Assembly (NCBI GenBank): GCA_903864485.1
Contig: CAIPGD010000108.1
Coordinates: 1 to 6,414 of the forward strand
DNA: 6,414 bases
Direction of reading: 5' to 3'
Source: an uncultured bacterium
GTDB lineage: Bacteria > Pseudomonadota > Gammaproteobacteria > Burkholderiales > Burkholderiaceae_E
The notes beneath the pieces are model-generated. The model did no database searches. It was not told the origin of the DNA and saw only the letters and a list, made by a program, of their open reading frames with translations. The first letter of the stretch is position 1. Every line of letters begins with the position of its first letter. The position numbers and the translations under genes were made by a program. Below are positions 1 through 5,761 of the stretch, piece after piece.

Positions 1-245
1 CTTTGGCCACCGTGGCGTTCGTGGTTGCTGGGTCGTATCGGATTGAGTGGTCGGCGGGCGATTCGGCTGCCAAACAATCCCTGATTCTGCGCGCGGGCGA
101 GGGCGTCATCCTGCGGGAAGTATCAGACATTGGCCTCGTCCTTGCGCGCCCTCTACCCAGTGACTTAAGCGTTGGCGCGAAGCCGTGGCTGACCCTGATC
201 AAGCTAGAATCCATTCTCGATTCCAGCGCGGCAATCGTTCCCTAA
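1..245 (+). CDS. 3' end of an unidentified protein (5' truncated by window edge)
   Basis: An open frame enters from the left edge (frame of base 3) and ends at TAA 243-245, giving about 80 C-terminal residues. The TTG at base 3 is probably an internal leucine and not the start. The visible part has alternating hydrophobic stretches that suggest beta-strands (for example SLILRAGEGVILREV, then DIGLVLARPL), with no convincing membrane helix, no cysteine and no motif I recognise. It ends 13 nt before the eutB start and shares its strand, so it is probably in the eut operon. It does not look like the C-terminus of the ethanolamine permease commonly found beside short eutBC operons, because that would be membrane-spanning. 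Function unknown; that it is a real coding end is inferred from the tight spacing and open frame. Confidence 0.55.
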   Translation, partial: LATVAFVVAGSYRIEWSAGDSAAKQSLILRAGEGVILREVSDIGLVLARPLPSDLSVGAKPWLTLIKLESILDSSAAIVP

Positions 246-258
246 CCTGGTCTTCCCT

Positions 259-1659
259 GTGGCCTACCGTTACGCCATTGGCGCCGAAACCTACCGGTTT
301 GACGACCTCAGGACCCTCCTTGCCAAGGCGAGTCCCGCGCGGTCTGGCGACCTGCTCGCCGGGGTCGCTGCCGAATCGGAGGCGCAGCGGATTGCAGCCC
401 GGTTAGTCTTGGCCGACCTGCCACTGCGGGCTTTTTTGAATGAAGCGGTGATTGATCCGGAGACCGACGAAGTCAGCCGGCTCATTCTTGCCCAACACGA
501 CCCGGATGCGTTCGCGCCAATCGCTCACCTCACTGTCGGCGAGTTCCGGAACTGGTTGCTGTCGGACCGCATTGATGCGACGGCGGTCGGTGCGATCGCC
601 TGGGGCATCACCCCAGAAATGGCCGCCGCGGTGAGTAAACTCATGCGCAACCAGGATCTGGTTCTTGCAGCTCGAAAATGCCGGGTAATTACATCATTTC
701 GAACTACAATAGGCTTACCCGATCGTCTGGCGGTTCGCTTGCAACCCAACCATCCGACCGACGATCTGCGCGGCATTGTGGCTTCGGTTCTCGATGGTTT
801 GATGTACGGTTGCGGCGACGCGGTGATCGGGATCAACCCTGTCGGTGACAACCTCTCGGGCATCGTCGCCATCCTGAACCTGCTCAACGAACTGCGCGAG
901 CGCTTCGAAATTCCAACCCAAAGCTGCGTCCTGACCCACGTCACCCAGACCCTCAAAGCGATCGAGCTCGGGGCTCCGGTCGATCTGGTTTTTCAATCGA
1001 TCGCAGGAACTCAGAAAGCCAACGAAGGCTTTGGTATTTCGCTCGCCTTGCTCGACGAAGCGGCTTCTGCGGTGGCCTCATTAAGACGCGGAACCGTCGG
1101 ACAAAATGCGATGTATTTCGAGACAGGCCAAGGGAGCGCACTATCGGCGAATGCCCATCATGGCGTTGACCAGCAAACCTGCGAGGCGCGGGCGTACGCG
1201 GTTGCCCGACGCTACGCACCGCTTCTAACGAATACGGTAGTGGGTTTTATCGGTCCTGAATATTTGTACGATGGGAAACAAATCACCCGCGCCGGGCTTG
1301 AAGACCATTTCTGCGGCAAGTTGCTCGGCGTACCGATGGGCTGTGATGTCTGTTACACCAACCATGCAGAAGCCGATCAGGACGACATGGATACGCTCTT
1401 GACCATGCTTGGCGTAGCGGGTGTCAATTTCATCATGGGGGTGCCGGGCGCCGATGATGTCATGCTGAATTATCAAAGCACATCGTTTCATGACGCGCTT
1501 TATCTGCGCGATGCACTCGGGCTCCGCCGTGCACCAGAGTTTGAGTCTTGGCTCGAACGGATGGGCCTGACCGGATCCAATGGACGCCTGCTGGAGCAGG
1601 CTCAAGCCGATCACCCCCTCCTCGCGCTCGGCGAATCCGTAGCCTTCGGTCATCGGTGA
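259..1659 (+). CDS. eutB: Ethanolamine ammonia-lyase, large (catalytic) subunit EutB
   Basis: EutB with EutC forms the adenosylcobalamin-dependent enzyme that splits ethanolamine into acetaldehyde and ammonia in the cytoplasm. The 466-aa product aligns by eye along its length with E. coli EutB (453 aa). Shared blocks include RSGDLLAGVAA (28-38), RLQPN (160-164), GDAVIGINPV (186-195), YFETGQGSALSA (286-297), VGFIGPEYLY (328-337), AGLEDHF (345-351), GCDVCYTNHAEADQ (361-374) and MLNYQSTSFHD (402-412). Residues matching the known substrate-site set are present: Arg160, Gln162, Asn193, Glu288 and Asp363 (E. coli Glu287 and Asp362). The GTG start at 259 fits, since residues 1-14 align with the E. 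coli N-terminus. No clear Shine-Dalgarno precedes it, so coupling to the gene ending at 245 is likely. The C-terminus extends several residues past the E. coli end. eutC follows 10 nt downstream. Confidence 0.97.
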   Translation: MAYRYAIGAETYRFDDLRTLLAKASPARSGDLLAGVAAESEAQRIAARLVLADLPLRAFLNEAVIDPETDEVSRLILAQHDPDAFAPIAHLTVGEFRNWLLSDRIDATAVGAIAWGITPEMAAAVSKLMRNQDLVLAARKCRVITSFRTTIGLPDRLAVRLQPNHPTDDLRGIVASVLDGLMYGCGDAVIGINPVGDNLSGIVAILNLLNELRERFEIPTQSCVLTHVTQTLKAIELGAPVDLVFQSIAGTQKANEGFGISLALLDEAASAVASLRRGTVGQNAMYFETGQGSALSANAHHGVDQQTCEARAYAVARRYAPLLTNTVVGFIGPEYLYDGKQITRAGLEDHFCGKLLGVPMGCDVCYTNHAEADQDDMDTLLTMLGVAGVNFIMGVPGADDVMLNYQSTSFHDALYLRDALGLRRAPEFESWLERMGLTGSNGRLLEQAQADHPLLALGESVAFGHR

Positions 1660-1660
1660 G
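1655..1660 (+). promoter_or_regulatory. Probable ribosome binding site of eutC
   Basis: GGTGAG overlaps the eutB stop codon (TGA 1657-1659) and lies 9 nt before ATG 1670. It favours this ATG over the adjacent TTG at 1667, although the two differ by only one codon. The overlap with the stop suggests translational coupling of the two subunits. Confidence 0.5.
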
Positions 1661-1669
1661 CTTCGATTG

Positions 1670-2458
1670 ATGCCCGACCAGCAAACCAACTTAGCCGATT
1701 CCGATCATCGGCCCAGCCTTGTGCAGCTCGATCAGTGGGTCAACTGGCGCGAATTCACTCCGGCCCGAATCGCGCTGGGGCGGGTCGGTGCGAGCCAGCC
1801 GACCGAGGCTTTGCTACGTTTCTCAATGGCCCATGCCCATGCACGCGATGCGGTCTATGAACCGCTCGAGCTCGCAGGTCTGTTTGCACAATTGGAGGGC
1901 CCCGCTGGATGTATCGCGGTCAAGAGTCGCGCCGCTGATCGCGCACAGTACCTGCGCAGACCCGACTTTGGGCGACGCCTTGATTCGGCGAGCGTTGAGC
2001 GACTTCGAGAATCACAACACGACCCGTCTGATCTCGTCATCGTGATTGCCGATGGGCTTTCCGCACTGGCCACTGTGCGCCATGCGGTGCCGGTCATTAA
2101 AGCCCTCCGCTCGAGGCTCGCGGGATGGCGAATCGGCCCGATCGTCATTGCCGAACAGGCGCGCGTGGCGCTCGGTGATGAGGTCGGCGAAATCCTCAAT
2201 GCCCGTTGCGTCGCCATCCTGATCGGCGAGCGCCCAGGCTTGAGTTCACCGGATAGTCTGGGCATTTACCTGACCTGGAATCCGCAGATCAGGCGAACCG
2301 ATGCCGAGCGTAATTGCATCTCCAATATTCGGCCTGCAGGGTTGTCCTACGAACAAGCCGCCACCAAGCTGGTGGCCTTGCTCGAAGGGGCTAAGCGACT
2401 CGGCACGACAGGCGTCAACCTCAAAGAAAACGATGGCGAAACCCAACGCATCGGTTGA
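1670..2458 (+). CDS. eutC: Ethanolamine ammonia-lyase, small subunit EutC
   Basis: EutC is the small subunit of ethanolamine ammonia-lyase; it contributes to the adenosylcobalamin site at the interface with EutB. The 262-aa product has the family's conserved blocks: ARIALGRVGASQPT (32-45), AHAHARDAVYEPL (54-66), YLRRPDFGRRLD (94-105), VIADGLSALAT (126-136), GDEVGE (169-174), LIGERPGLSSPDSLGIYLTW (184-203), RTDAERNCISNIRPAGLSYE (209-228). The GERPGLSS and CISNIRP segments are the B12-contacting region known from the E. coli enzyme. It is shorter than E. coli EutC (295 aa), mainly at the N-terminus, as I recall is usual for EutC outside enterobacteria. ATG 1670 is chosen over TTG 1667. Its last 26 nt overlap the glycerate kinase gene. 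Confidence 0.96.
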   Translation: MPDQQTNLADSDHRPSLVQLDQWVNWREFTPARIALGRVGASQPTEALLRFSMAHAHARDAVYEPLELAGLFAQLEGPAGCIAVKSRAADRAQYLRRPDFGRRLDSASVERLRESQHDPSDLVIVIADGLSALATVRHAVPVIKALRSRLAGWRIGPIVIAEQARVALGDEVGEILNARCVAILIGERPGLSSPDSLGIYLTWNPQIRRTDAERNCISNIRPAGLSYEQAATKLVALLEGAKRLGTTGVNLKENDGETQRIG

Positions 2459-3782
2459 AGCGCTCGCCTTACTGCGTAGCCTATTTGACGCGGCGATCGC
2501 TGCCGCCCAGCCCGATTTGTGTGTACCGCCGCATCTACCGACACGCGCCGAACTAGGGTCAGGTCGCCTGATCGTGATCGGAGCTGGTAAGGCGTCAGCG
2601 GCGATGGCGCGCGCACTAGAAAATCACTACAAGAAGAATGATCCTGAACTTTTGCAACGCATTGAAGGCCTGGTCGTCACGCGCTATGGCTATGGCGTGA
2701 CTTGTTCGCAAATTGAAATCGTCGAGGCAGCCCATCCAGTCCCCGATGCGGCGGGCTTGGCGGCTGCAAAGCGCATGCTCGAGCGGGTCCAGGGGTTGAA
2801 TGAGGCCGATCTCGTCATCAGTCTGATCTCCGGCGGTGGATCGGCGTTGTTACCGCTCCCTGGTGGCGGATTAACGCTGGCCGATAAACAGCAGATCAAC
2901 CGCAGCCTTCTCGAATCGGGAGCAACGATTGGTGAAATGAACTGCGTGCGTCGTCACCTTTCGGCGATCAAGGGCGGTCGACTGGGCGCCGCCTGCTACC
3001 CGGCCCGGGTGCTCAACCTCCTGATGTCAGACGTCCCTGGCGACCAACCGATTGATATCGCCTCGGGACCGACGGTAGCCGATTCGAGCACCCGTGACGA
3101 CGCATTGGCCATCGTCGTGCGCAATCACCTGCGCCTACCCGATGCCGCACGCCAATGGCTCGAAGGCGAGACCAGCGAATCCATCAAACCCAATGACTCC
3201 CGGATGGCCAGGGTACAGACCCGGATCATTGCAGCGCCCCAGCAAAGTCTCGAGGCAGCGGCCGCGCTCGCCCGCGACGCCGGCTATGGCGCCCATATTT
3301 TGGGCGATGCCATCGAGGGCGAAGCGCGCGATGTCGGCAAAGTACTGGCGCGCATAACGAACCAGGTGGTCTCACGCGGACAGCCCTTTGAGGCGCCTTG
3401 CGTCGTACTTTCAGGCGGAGAAACCACCGTCACGCTCAGGGATGCCTCTCGGAGCAATGGAAGCAATGGGCGCGGCGGTCGTAACGTTGAATTCTTACTG
3501 GCTTTCGGGATTGCCTTGGGCGAGCAGGAAGGCGTCTATGCATTGGCTGGCGACACCGATGGGGTTGACGGTGCCGAGGAAATCGCCGGGGCCTATTGGC
3601 AGCCCGACACCTTGACCCGCGCCCAGGCAGCCGGTCTACGACCGACCATTAGTCTCGATCAACACGATGCGCACGGTTTTTTTCAAGCCCTTGGTCAGAG
3701 CATCATCACCGGCCCCACCCGAACCAACGTTAACGATTTCAGGGCGATTCTGATTCAGCCCCGCCGGTCCGATAAAGACTGA
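2433..3782 (+). CDS. gckA: Glycerate 2-kinase, GckA/TtuD (MOFRL) family
   Basis: This family phosphorylates D-glycerate at the 2-hydroxyl with ATP, giving 2-phosphoglycerate, and so feeds glyoxylate- or tartrate-derived C3 units into lower glycolysis. ATG 2433 gives 449 aa, close to family length. The frame is open upstream to 2301, but that part is eutC coding DNA read in another frame. Motifs: VIGAGKASAAMA (48-59, with the expected Lys53), HPVPD (101-105), SLISGGGSALLPLPGGGLTL (130-149), LMSDVPGD (197-204), IASGPTVAD (209-217), then the C-terminal MOFRL part with LSGGETTV (326-333), GRGGRNVE (346-353), GDTDGVDGAEE (373-383) and GPTRTNVNDF (427-436). Oddities: Arg430 replaces the Gly I would expect in GPTGTN, and a 9-bp duplication makes SNGSNG just before GRGGRN. 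The 26-nt overlap with eutC implies coupling. Cytoplasmic. The alternative symbol is ttuD; the exact physiological substrate is not shown by sequence. Confidence 0.93.
   Translation: MAKPNASVEALALLRSLFDAAIAAAQPDLCVPPHLPTRAELGSGRLIVIGAGKASAAMARALENHYKKNDPELLQRIEGLVVTRYGYGVTCSQIEIVEAAHPVPDAAGLAAAKRMLERVQGLNEADLVISLISGGGSALLPLPGGGLTLADKQQINRSLLESGATIGEMNCVRRHLSAIKGGRLGAACYPARVLNLLMSDVPGDQPIDIASGPTVADSSTRDDALAIVVRNHLRLPDAARQWLEGETSESIKPNDSRMARVQTRIIAAPQQSLEAAAALARDAGYGAHILGDAIEGEARDVGKVLARITNQVVSRGQPFEAPCVVLSGGETTVTLRDASRSNGSNGRGGRNVEFLLAFGIALGEQEGVYALAGDTDGVDGAEEIAGAYWQPDTLTRAQAAGLRPTISLDQHDAHGFFQALGQSIITGPTRTNVNDFRAILIQPRRSDKD
3453..3470 (+). repeat. 9-bp tandem duplication inside the glycerate kinase gene
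   Basis: AGCAATGGA (3453-3461) is followed directly by AGCAATGGG (3462-3470). The reading frame is kept and the product gains Ser-Asn-Gly twice (residues 341-346) just ahead of the GRGGRN motif, probably lengthening a loop. Confidence 0.75.
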
Positions 3783-3838
3783 AAGTGTCACTGAGATAGA
3801 TGGCCTCTGAAGTAAATGGTCCCTGACGTGGCCCGGGT

Positions 3839-4123
3839 TCAGGTGATGCCAAACAGCGTCACCGACAGCGCCTCACTGCGCACGGCAAGTAAGGCCCCAT
3901 ATTCGGCACTGTTCGCCCACTGCGTGGCGGCCTCAGACGTAGGAAATTCAATTTCGACAAACGCATTAAATTCTGCACACCCCAACTCGTTCCAGAACAC
4001 CTGATCTCGGGCACCCCGAAAAACCACAGATCCCCCATAACAGGCGATCGTCTGACCGACTTGGCTGCGATAACGCTCGAATGCCTCGGTATCCTTCAGA
4101 GCGATTAACCCGACCACTTTCAT
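3839..4123 (-). CDS. DUF1330-family small protein
   Basis: A 94-aa cytoplasmic protein with the layout of DUF1330, a dimeric alpha/beta (ferredoxin-like) family of unknown biochemical role. Visible landmarks are an N-terminal strand (KVVGLIALKD, 2-11), a helix with EAFERYRSQVGQTIACYGG (13-31), a VVFRGA strand (33-38), the FVEIEFPTSEAATQWANSAEY block (55-75), which matches the family's 'IEFPS.EAA..W..S.EY' pattern, and a last strand (ALSVTLFGI, 85-93). The start is supported by GGAGG four nt upstream. The gene is convergent with the glycerate kinase gene (56-nt gap) and divergent from the monooxygenase gene (117-nt gap). Function cannot be given; related folds include small monooxygenases and stress-responsive dimeric barrels, but no catalytic motif supports that here. 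Confidence 0.85.
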   Translation of the reverse strand: MKVVGLIALKDTEAFERYRSQVGQTIACYGGSVVFRGARDQVFWNELGCAEFNAFVEIEFPTSEAATQWANSAEYGALLAVRSEALSVTLFGIT

Positions 4124-4127
4124 TTTG

Positions 4128-4132
4128 CCTCC
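4128..4132 (-). promoter_or_regulatory. Ribosome binding site of the DUF1330 gene
   Basis: On the - strand, GGAGG lies 4 nt before the ATG at 4123-4121. The spacing is short, but the sequence is a perfect core Shine-Dalgarno and is the strongest in the window. Confidence 0.7.
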
Positions 4133-4146
4133 GATCCTTTAGCGCG

Positions 4147-4190
4147 CGATTGTTGAGCCCGATTGTTGAGCACGATTGTTGAGCCCGATT
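4147..4190 (+). repeat. 13-bp direct tandem repeat, 3.4 copies
   Basis: CGATTGTTGAGCC (4147-4159), CGATTGTTGAGCA (4160-4172) and CGATTGTTGAGCC (4173-4185) follow one another without gaps, then a partial CGATT (4186-4190). Only the last base of the unit varies. The unit is not palindromic. It sits in the divergent promoter gap, 51 to 94 nt before the monooxygenase start, a position that suits binding sites for a regulator. It could equally be plain slippage with no function. Confidence 0.9.
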
Positions 4191-4240
4191 CGGTAGGATG
4201 CCCAATTGATTAGACTTGCTCAAGAAGGGCCCACCTGACC

Positions 4241-5689
4241 ATGAATCCCGTGCCACACTCGGTCGAAGTCCTGATTATCGGGGCGGGCTTTTCCGGCATT
4301 GGTGCCGCGATCCAGCTCAAAGCCGCTGGCATCCCATTCTTAATTCTAGAAAAAACCGCCGAAATCGGCGGAGTCTGGCGCGACAATCACTACCCGGACT
4401 GTGCTTGCGATATTCCGTCGGCGCTGTACTCGTATTCGTTTGCGCCAAATCCAAACTGGAATCACCTGTTCGCCAAGCAACCCGAAATCAAACGGTATTG
4501 CGAGAACACGGCGCAGGTATACGGCATCGTTGACCAGATCCGGTTCGGCCAAGAGCTGCTGACTGCGCATTGGGAGTCCAACCAAAGCGAGTGGGTCATC
4601 AAGACGTCCACCGCGGACTACCGGGCAAAATTTCTAGTCGTCGCCAGTGGCCCCATGCATGTGCCGGTCACGCCGAAGGTCAAGGGTCTTGAAAGCTTTA
4701 CTGGTATTCAGTTTCATTCCTCTCGCTGGGATCATTCTTTTGATCTGAATGACAAACGCGTTGCCGTGATTGGTACCGGTGCATCGGCGATCCAGTTCGT
4801 TCCGCCGATCCAGCCTATGGTCAAGAAGCTCACGCTCTTCCAGCGCACCGCACCCTGGGTATTGCCCAAAATGGATCTCGTGATACCCAGGGGCTGGCAA
4901 GAACTGTTCAAACGAATCCCGTTCGCACAGCGCCTGCTTCGGACCCTGCTGTACTTGCAATTCGAAGCTCTGAACTCAAGCCTGCGTCACCCGCAACTGG
5001 TCAAGCGGATGGAGGCCATCGGCTTGCGCAACATCCGGCGCGGGGTCAAGGACCCCGCGCTACGCACACGCCTCACACCCGATTTTTCACTGGGTTGCAA
5101 ACGCATCCTTCAGTCCAACACCTGGTATCGCGCGCTAGCGAAACCGAATGTTGAAGTCGTCTCTGGCATCCGCGAAATCCAGGGCTCATGCCTGATCGCT
5201 GACGATGGAAGCCATTGCGACGCTGACGTTCTGATCTTCGCAACGGGTTTCGAAGTCTCGGTGCCCCCGATTGCCAAACGAATCATCGGCGAATCCGGAA
5301 CCACGCTACACGCGCGCTGGGACGGGTCGCCCAAAGCCTATCTGGGCACGATGATCGATGACTGCCCCAACCTCTTCCTGATGCTGGGCCCCAATCTGTA
5401 TAGCTTTGCCTCCGCGTTCACGATGATTGAAGCGCAAGTACAGTTCATCGTCTCGGCCCTCTCGACCGCGCGTCAAAAAAATCTGTACACCATTGCTGTC
5501 GATCCAGTACGAAGCGCGTCGTATAACGAGGCAGTGCAAGCGTCCCTCCAACGCTCGATCTGGAACAGTGGCTGTTCGAGTTATTTCCTCGACGCGCATG
5601 GAAGAAACAGTACGAACTGGCCTTGGACGACGTTTCGGATGCGCTCTCGACTGGCCCGATTCCGGTCCGCGGAATTCCTGACCCGCTAG
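4241..5689 (+). CDS. Flavin-containing monooxygenase, Baeyer-Villiger type
   Basis: A predicted FAD- and NADPH-dependent monooxygenase that would insert oxygen next to a ketone carbonyl to give an ester or lactone. The 482-aa product has, in order, the N-terminal FAD-binding GAGFSG (14-19), EIGGVWRDNHYPDCACD (41-57), the Baeyer-Villiger fingerprint FxGxxxHxxxW[P/D] as FTGIQFHSSRWD (153-164), the NADPH-binding GTGASA (178-183), GCKR (285-288) and ATGF (334-337), and a C-terminal tail with WNSGCSSYF (441-449) typical of these enzymes. There is no signal peptide. The tail after residue 465 is arginine-rich. Length is slightly below the usual 490-550 aa. ATG 4241 is placed directly before the first Rossmann strand. 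It is followed in the same frame by an esterase gene, which suggests both act on one ketone. The native substrate is unknown, and S- or N-oxidation cannot be excluded. Confidence 0.92.
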   Translation: MNPVPHSVEVLIIGAGFSGIGAAIQLKAAGIPFLILEKTAEIGGVWRDNHYPDCACDIPSALYSYSFAPNPNWNHLFAKQPEIKRYCENTAQVYGIVDQIRFGQELLTAHWESNQSEWVIKTSTADYRAKFLVVASGPMHVPVTPKVKGLESFTGIQFHSSRWDHSFDLNDKRVAVIGTGASAIQFVPPIQPMVKKLTLFQRTAPWVLPKMDLVIPRGWQELFKRIPFAQRLLRTLLYLQFEALNSSLRHPQLVKRMEAIGLRNIRRGVKDPALRTRLTPDFSLGCKRILQSNTWYRALAKPNVEVVSGIREIQGSCLIADDGSHCDADVLIFATGFEVSVPPIAKRIIGESGTTLHARWDGSPKAYLGTMIDDCPNLFLMLGPNLYSFASAFTMIEAQVQFIVSALSTARQKNLYTIAVDPVRSASYNEAVQASLQRSIWNSGCSSYFLDAHGRNSTNWPWTTFRMRSRLARFRSAEFLTR

Positions 5690-5732
5690 TGCCACGATGG
5701 TGCCCCGCTGGTGCCCCGCTGTTGCCCCACCC
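5689..5732 (+). repeat. 11-bp imperfect direct tandem repeat, four copies
   Basis: GTGCCACGATG (5689-5699), GTGCCCCGCTG (5700-5710), GTGCCCCGCTG (5711-5721) and the degenerate TTGCCCCACCC (5722-5732) are adjacent. The two middle units are identical. The array starts on the last base of the monooxygenase TAG and fills most of the gap before the hydrolase gene. The unit is not a multiple of three and shows no hairpin typical of a terminator. Confidence 0.8.
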
Positions 5733-5761
5733 CACCTCCAATCAACGAATCATCAAACCGC
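5690..5761 (+). other. Stop-free, same-frame junction between monooxygenase and hydrolase genes
   Basis: The monooxygenase stop TAG (5687-5689) and the hydrolase ATG (5762) are in the same frame, 75 nt apart. The 24 codons between contain no stop and would encode a short linker rich in Pro and Cys (including CCPTPPP). A GTG at 5711 is an in-frame alternative start for the hydrolase, but it lies in the repeat array and has no Shine-Dalgarno. No Shine-Dalgarno is seen before ATG 5762 either. Confidence 0.7.

Larger units (their letters stand above)
4124..4240. promoter_or_regulatory. Divergent intergenic region between the DUF1330 and monooxygenase genes
   Basis: This 117-nt gap must hold the promoter for at least one of the two divergent genes. 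It carries the 13-bp repeat array at 4147-4190. On the + strand the A/T-richer stretch at 4202-4217 (CCAATTGATTAGACTT) is the likeliest place for a -10 element of the monooxygenase gene, but no -35/-10 pair with good spacing stands out. GAAGGG (4224-4229) is a weak, somewhat distant Shine-Dalgarno for ATG 4241. That the region is regulatory is inferred from gene orientation. Confidence 0.55.

Noticed and set aside
525..956. 143-aa open frame on the - strand
   Set aside because: It lies wholly antisense to the well-conserved eutB, has an Arg/Ser-rich composition typical of antisense GC-rich DNA, and shows no motif.
1225..1689. 154-aa open frame on the - strand
   Set aside because: It is antisense to the conserved eutB C-terminus and shows no recognisable domain.
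1855..2265. 136-aa open frame on the - strand
   Set aside because: It is antisense to eutC with Arg/Ser-rich shadow composition.
2301..2432. N-terminal extension of the glycerate kinase frame
   Set aside because: The stretch overlaps the conserved CISNIRP-coding part of eutC and gives a low-complexity, unconserved peptide. ATG 2433 fits family length.
3783..3843. Possible terminator between the convergent kinase and DUF1330 genes
   Set aside because: The best hairpin seen (CCTGA 3822-3826 with TCAGG 3839-3843) has a 5-bp stem, a long loop and no T-run, and it overlaps the DUF1330 stop codon.
4147..4190. Reading the 13-bp array as a CRISPR or plasmid iteron origin
   Set aside because: Units are adjacent without spacers, and no replication protein or A/T-rich melting region accompanies them.
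5306..5741. - strand open frames of 129 and 98 aa
   Set aside because: Both are antisense to the conserved monooxygenase C-terminal region and have no motifs.
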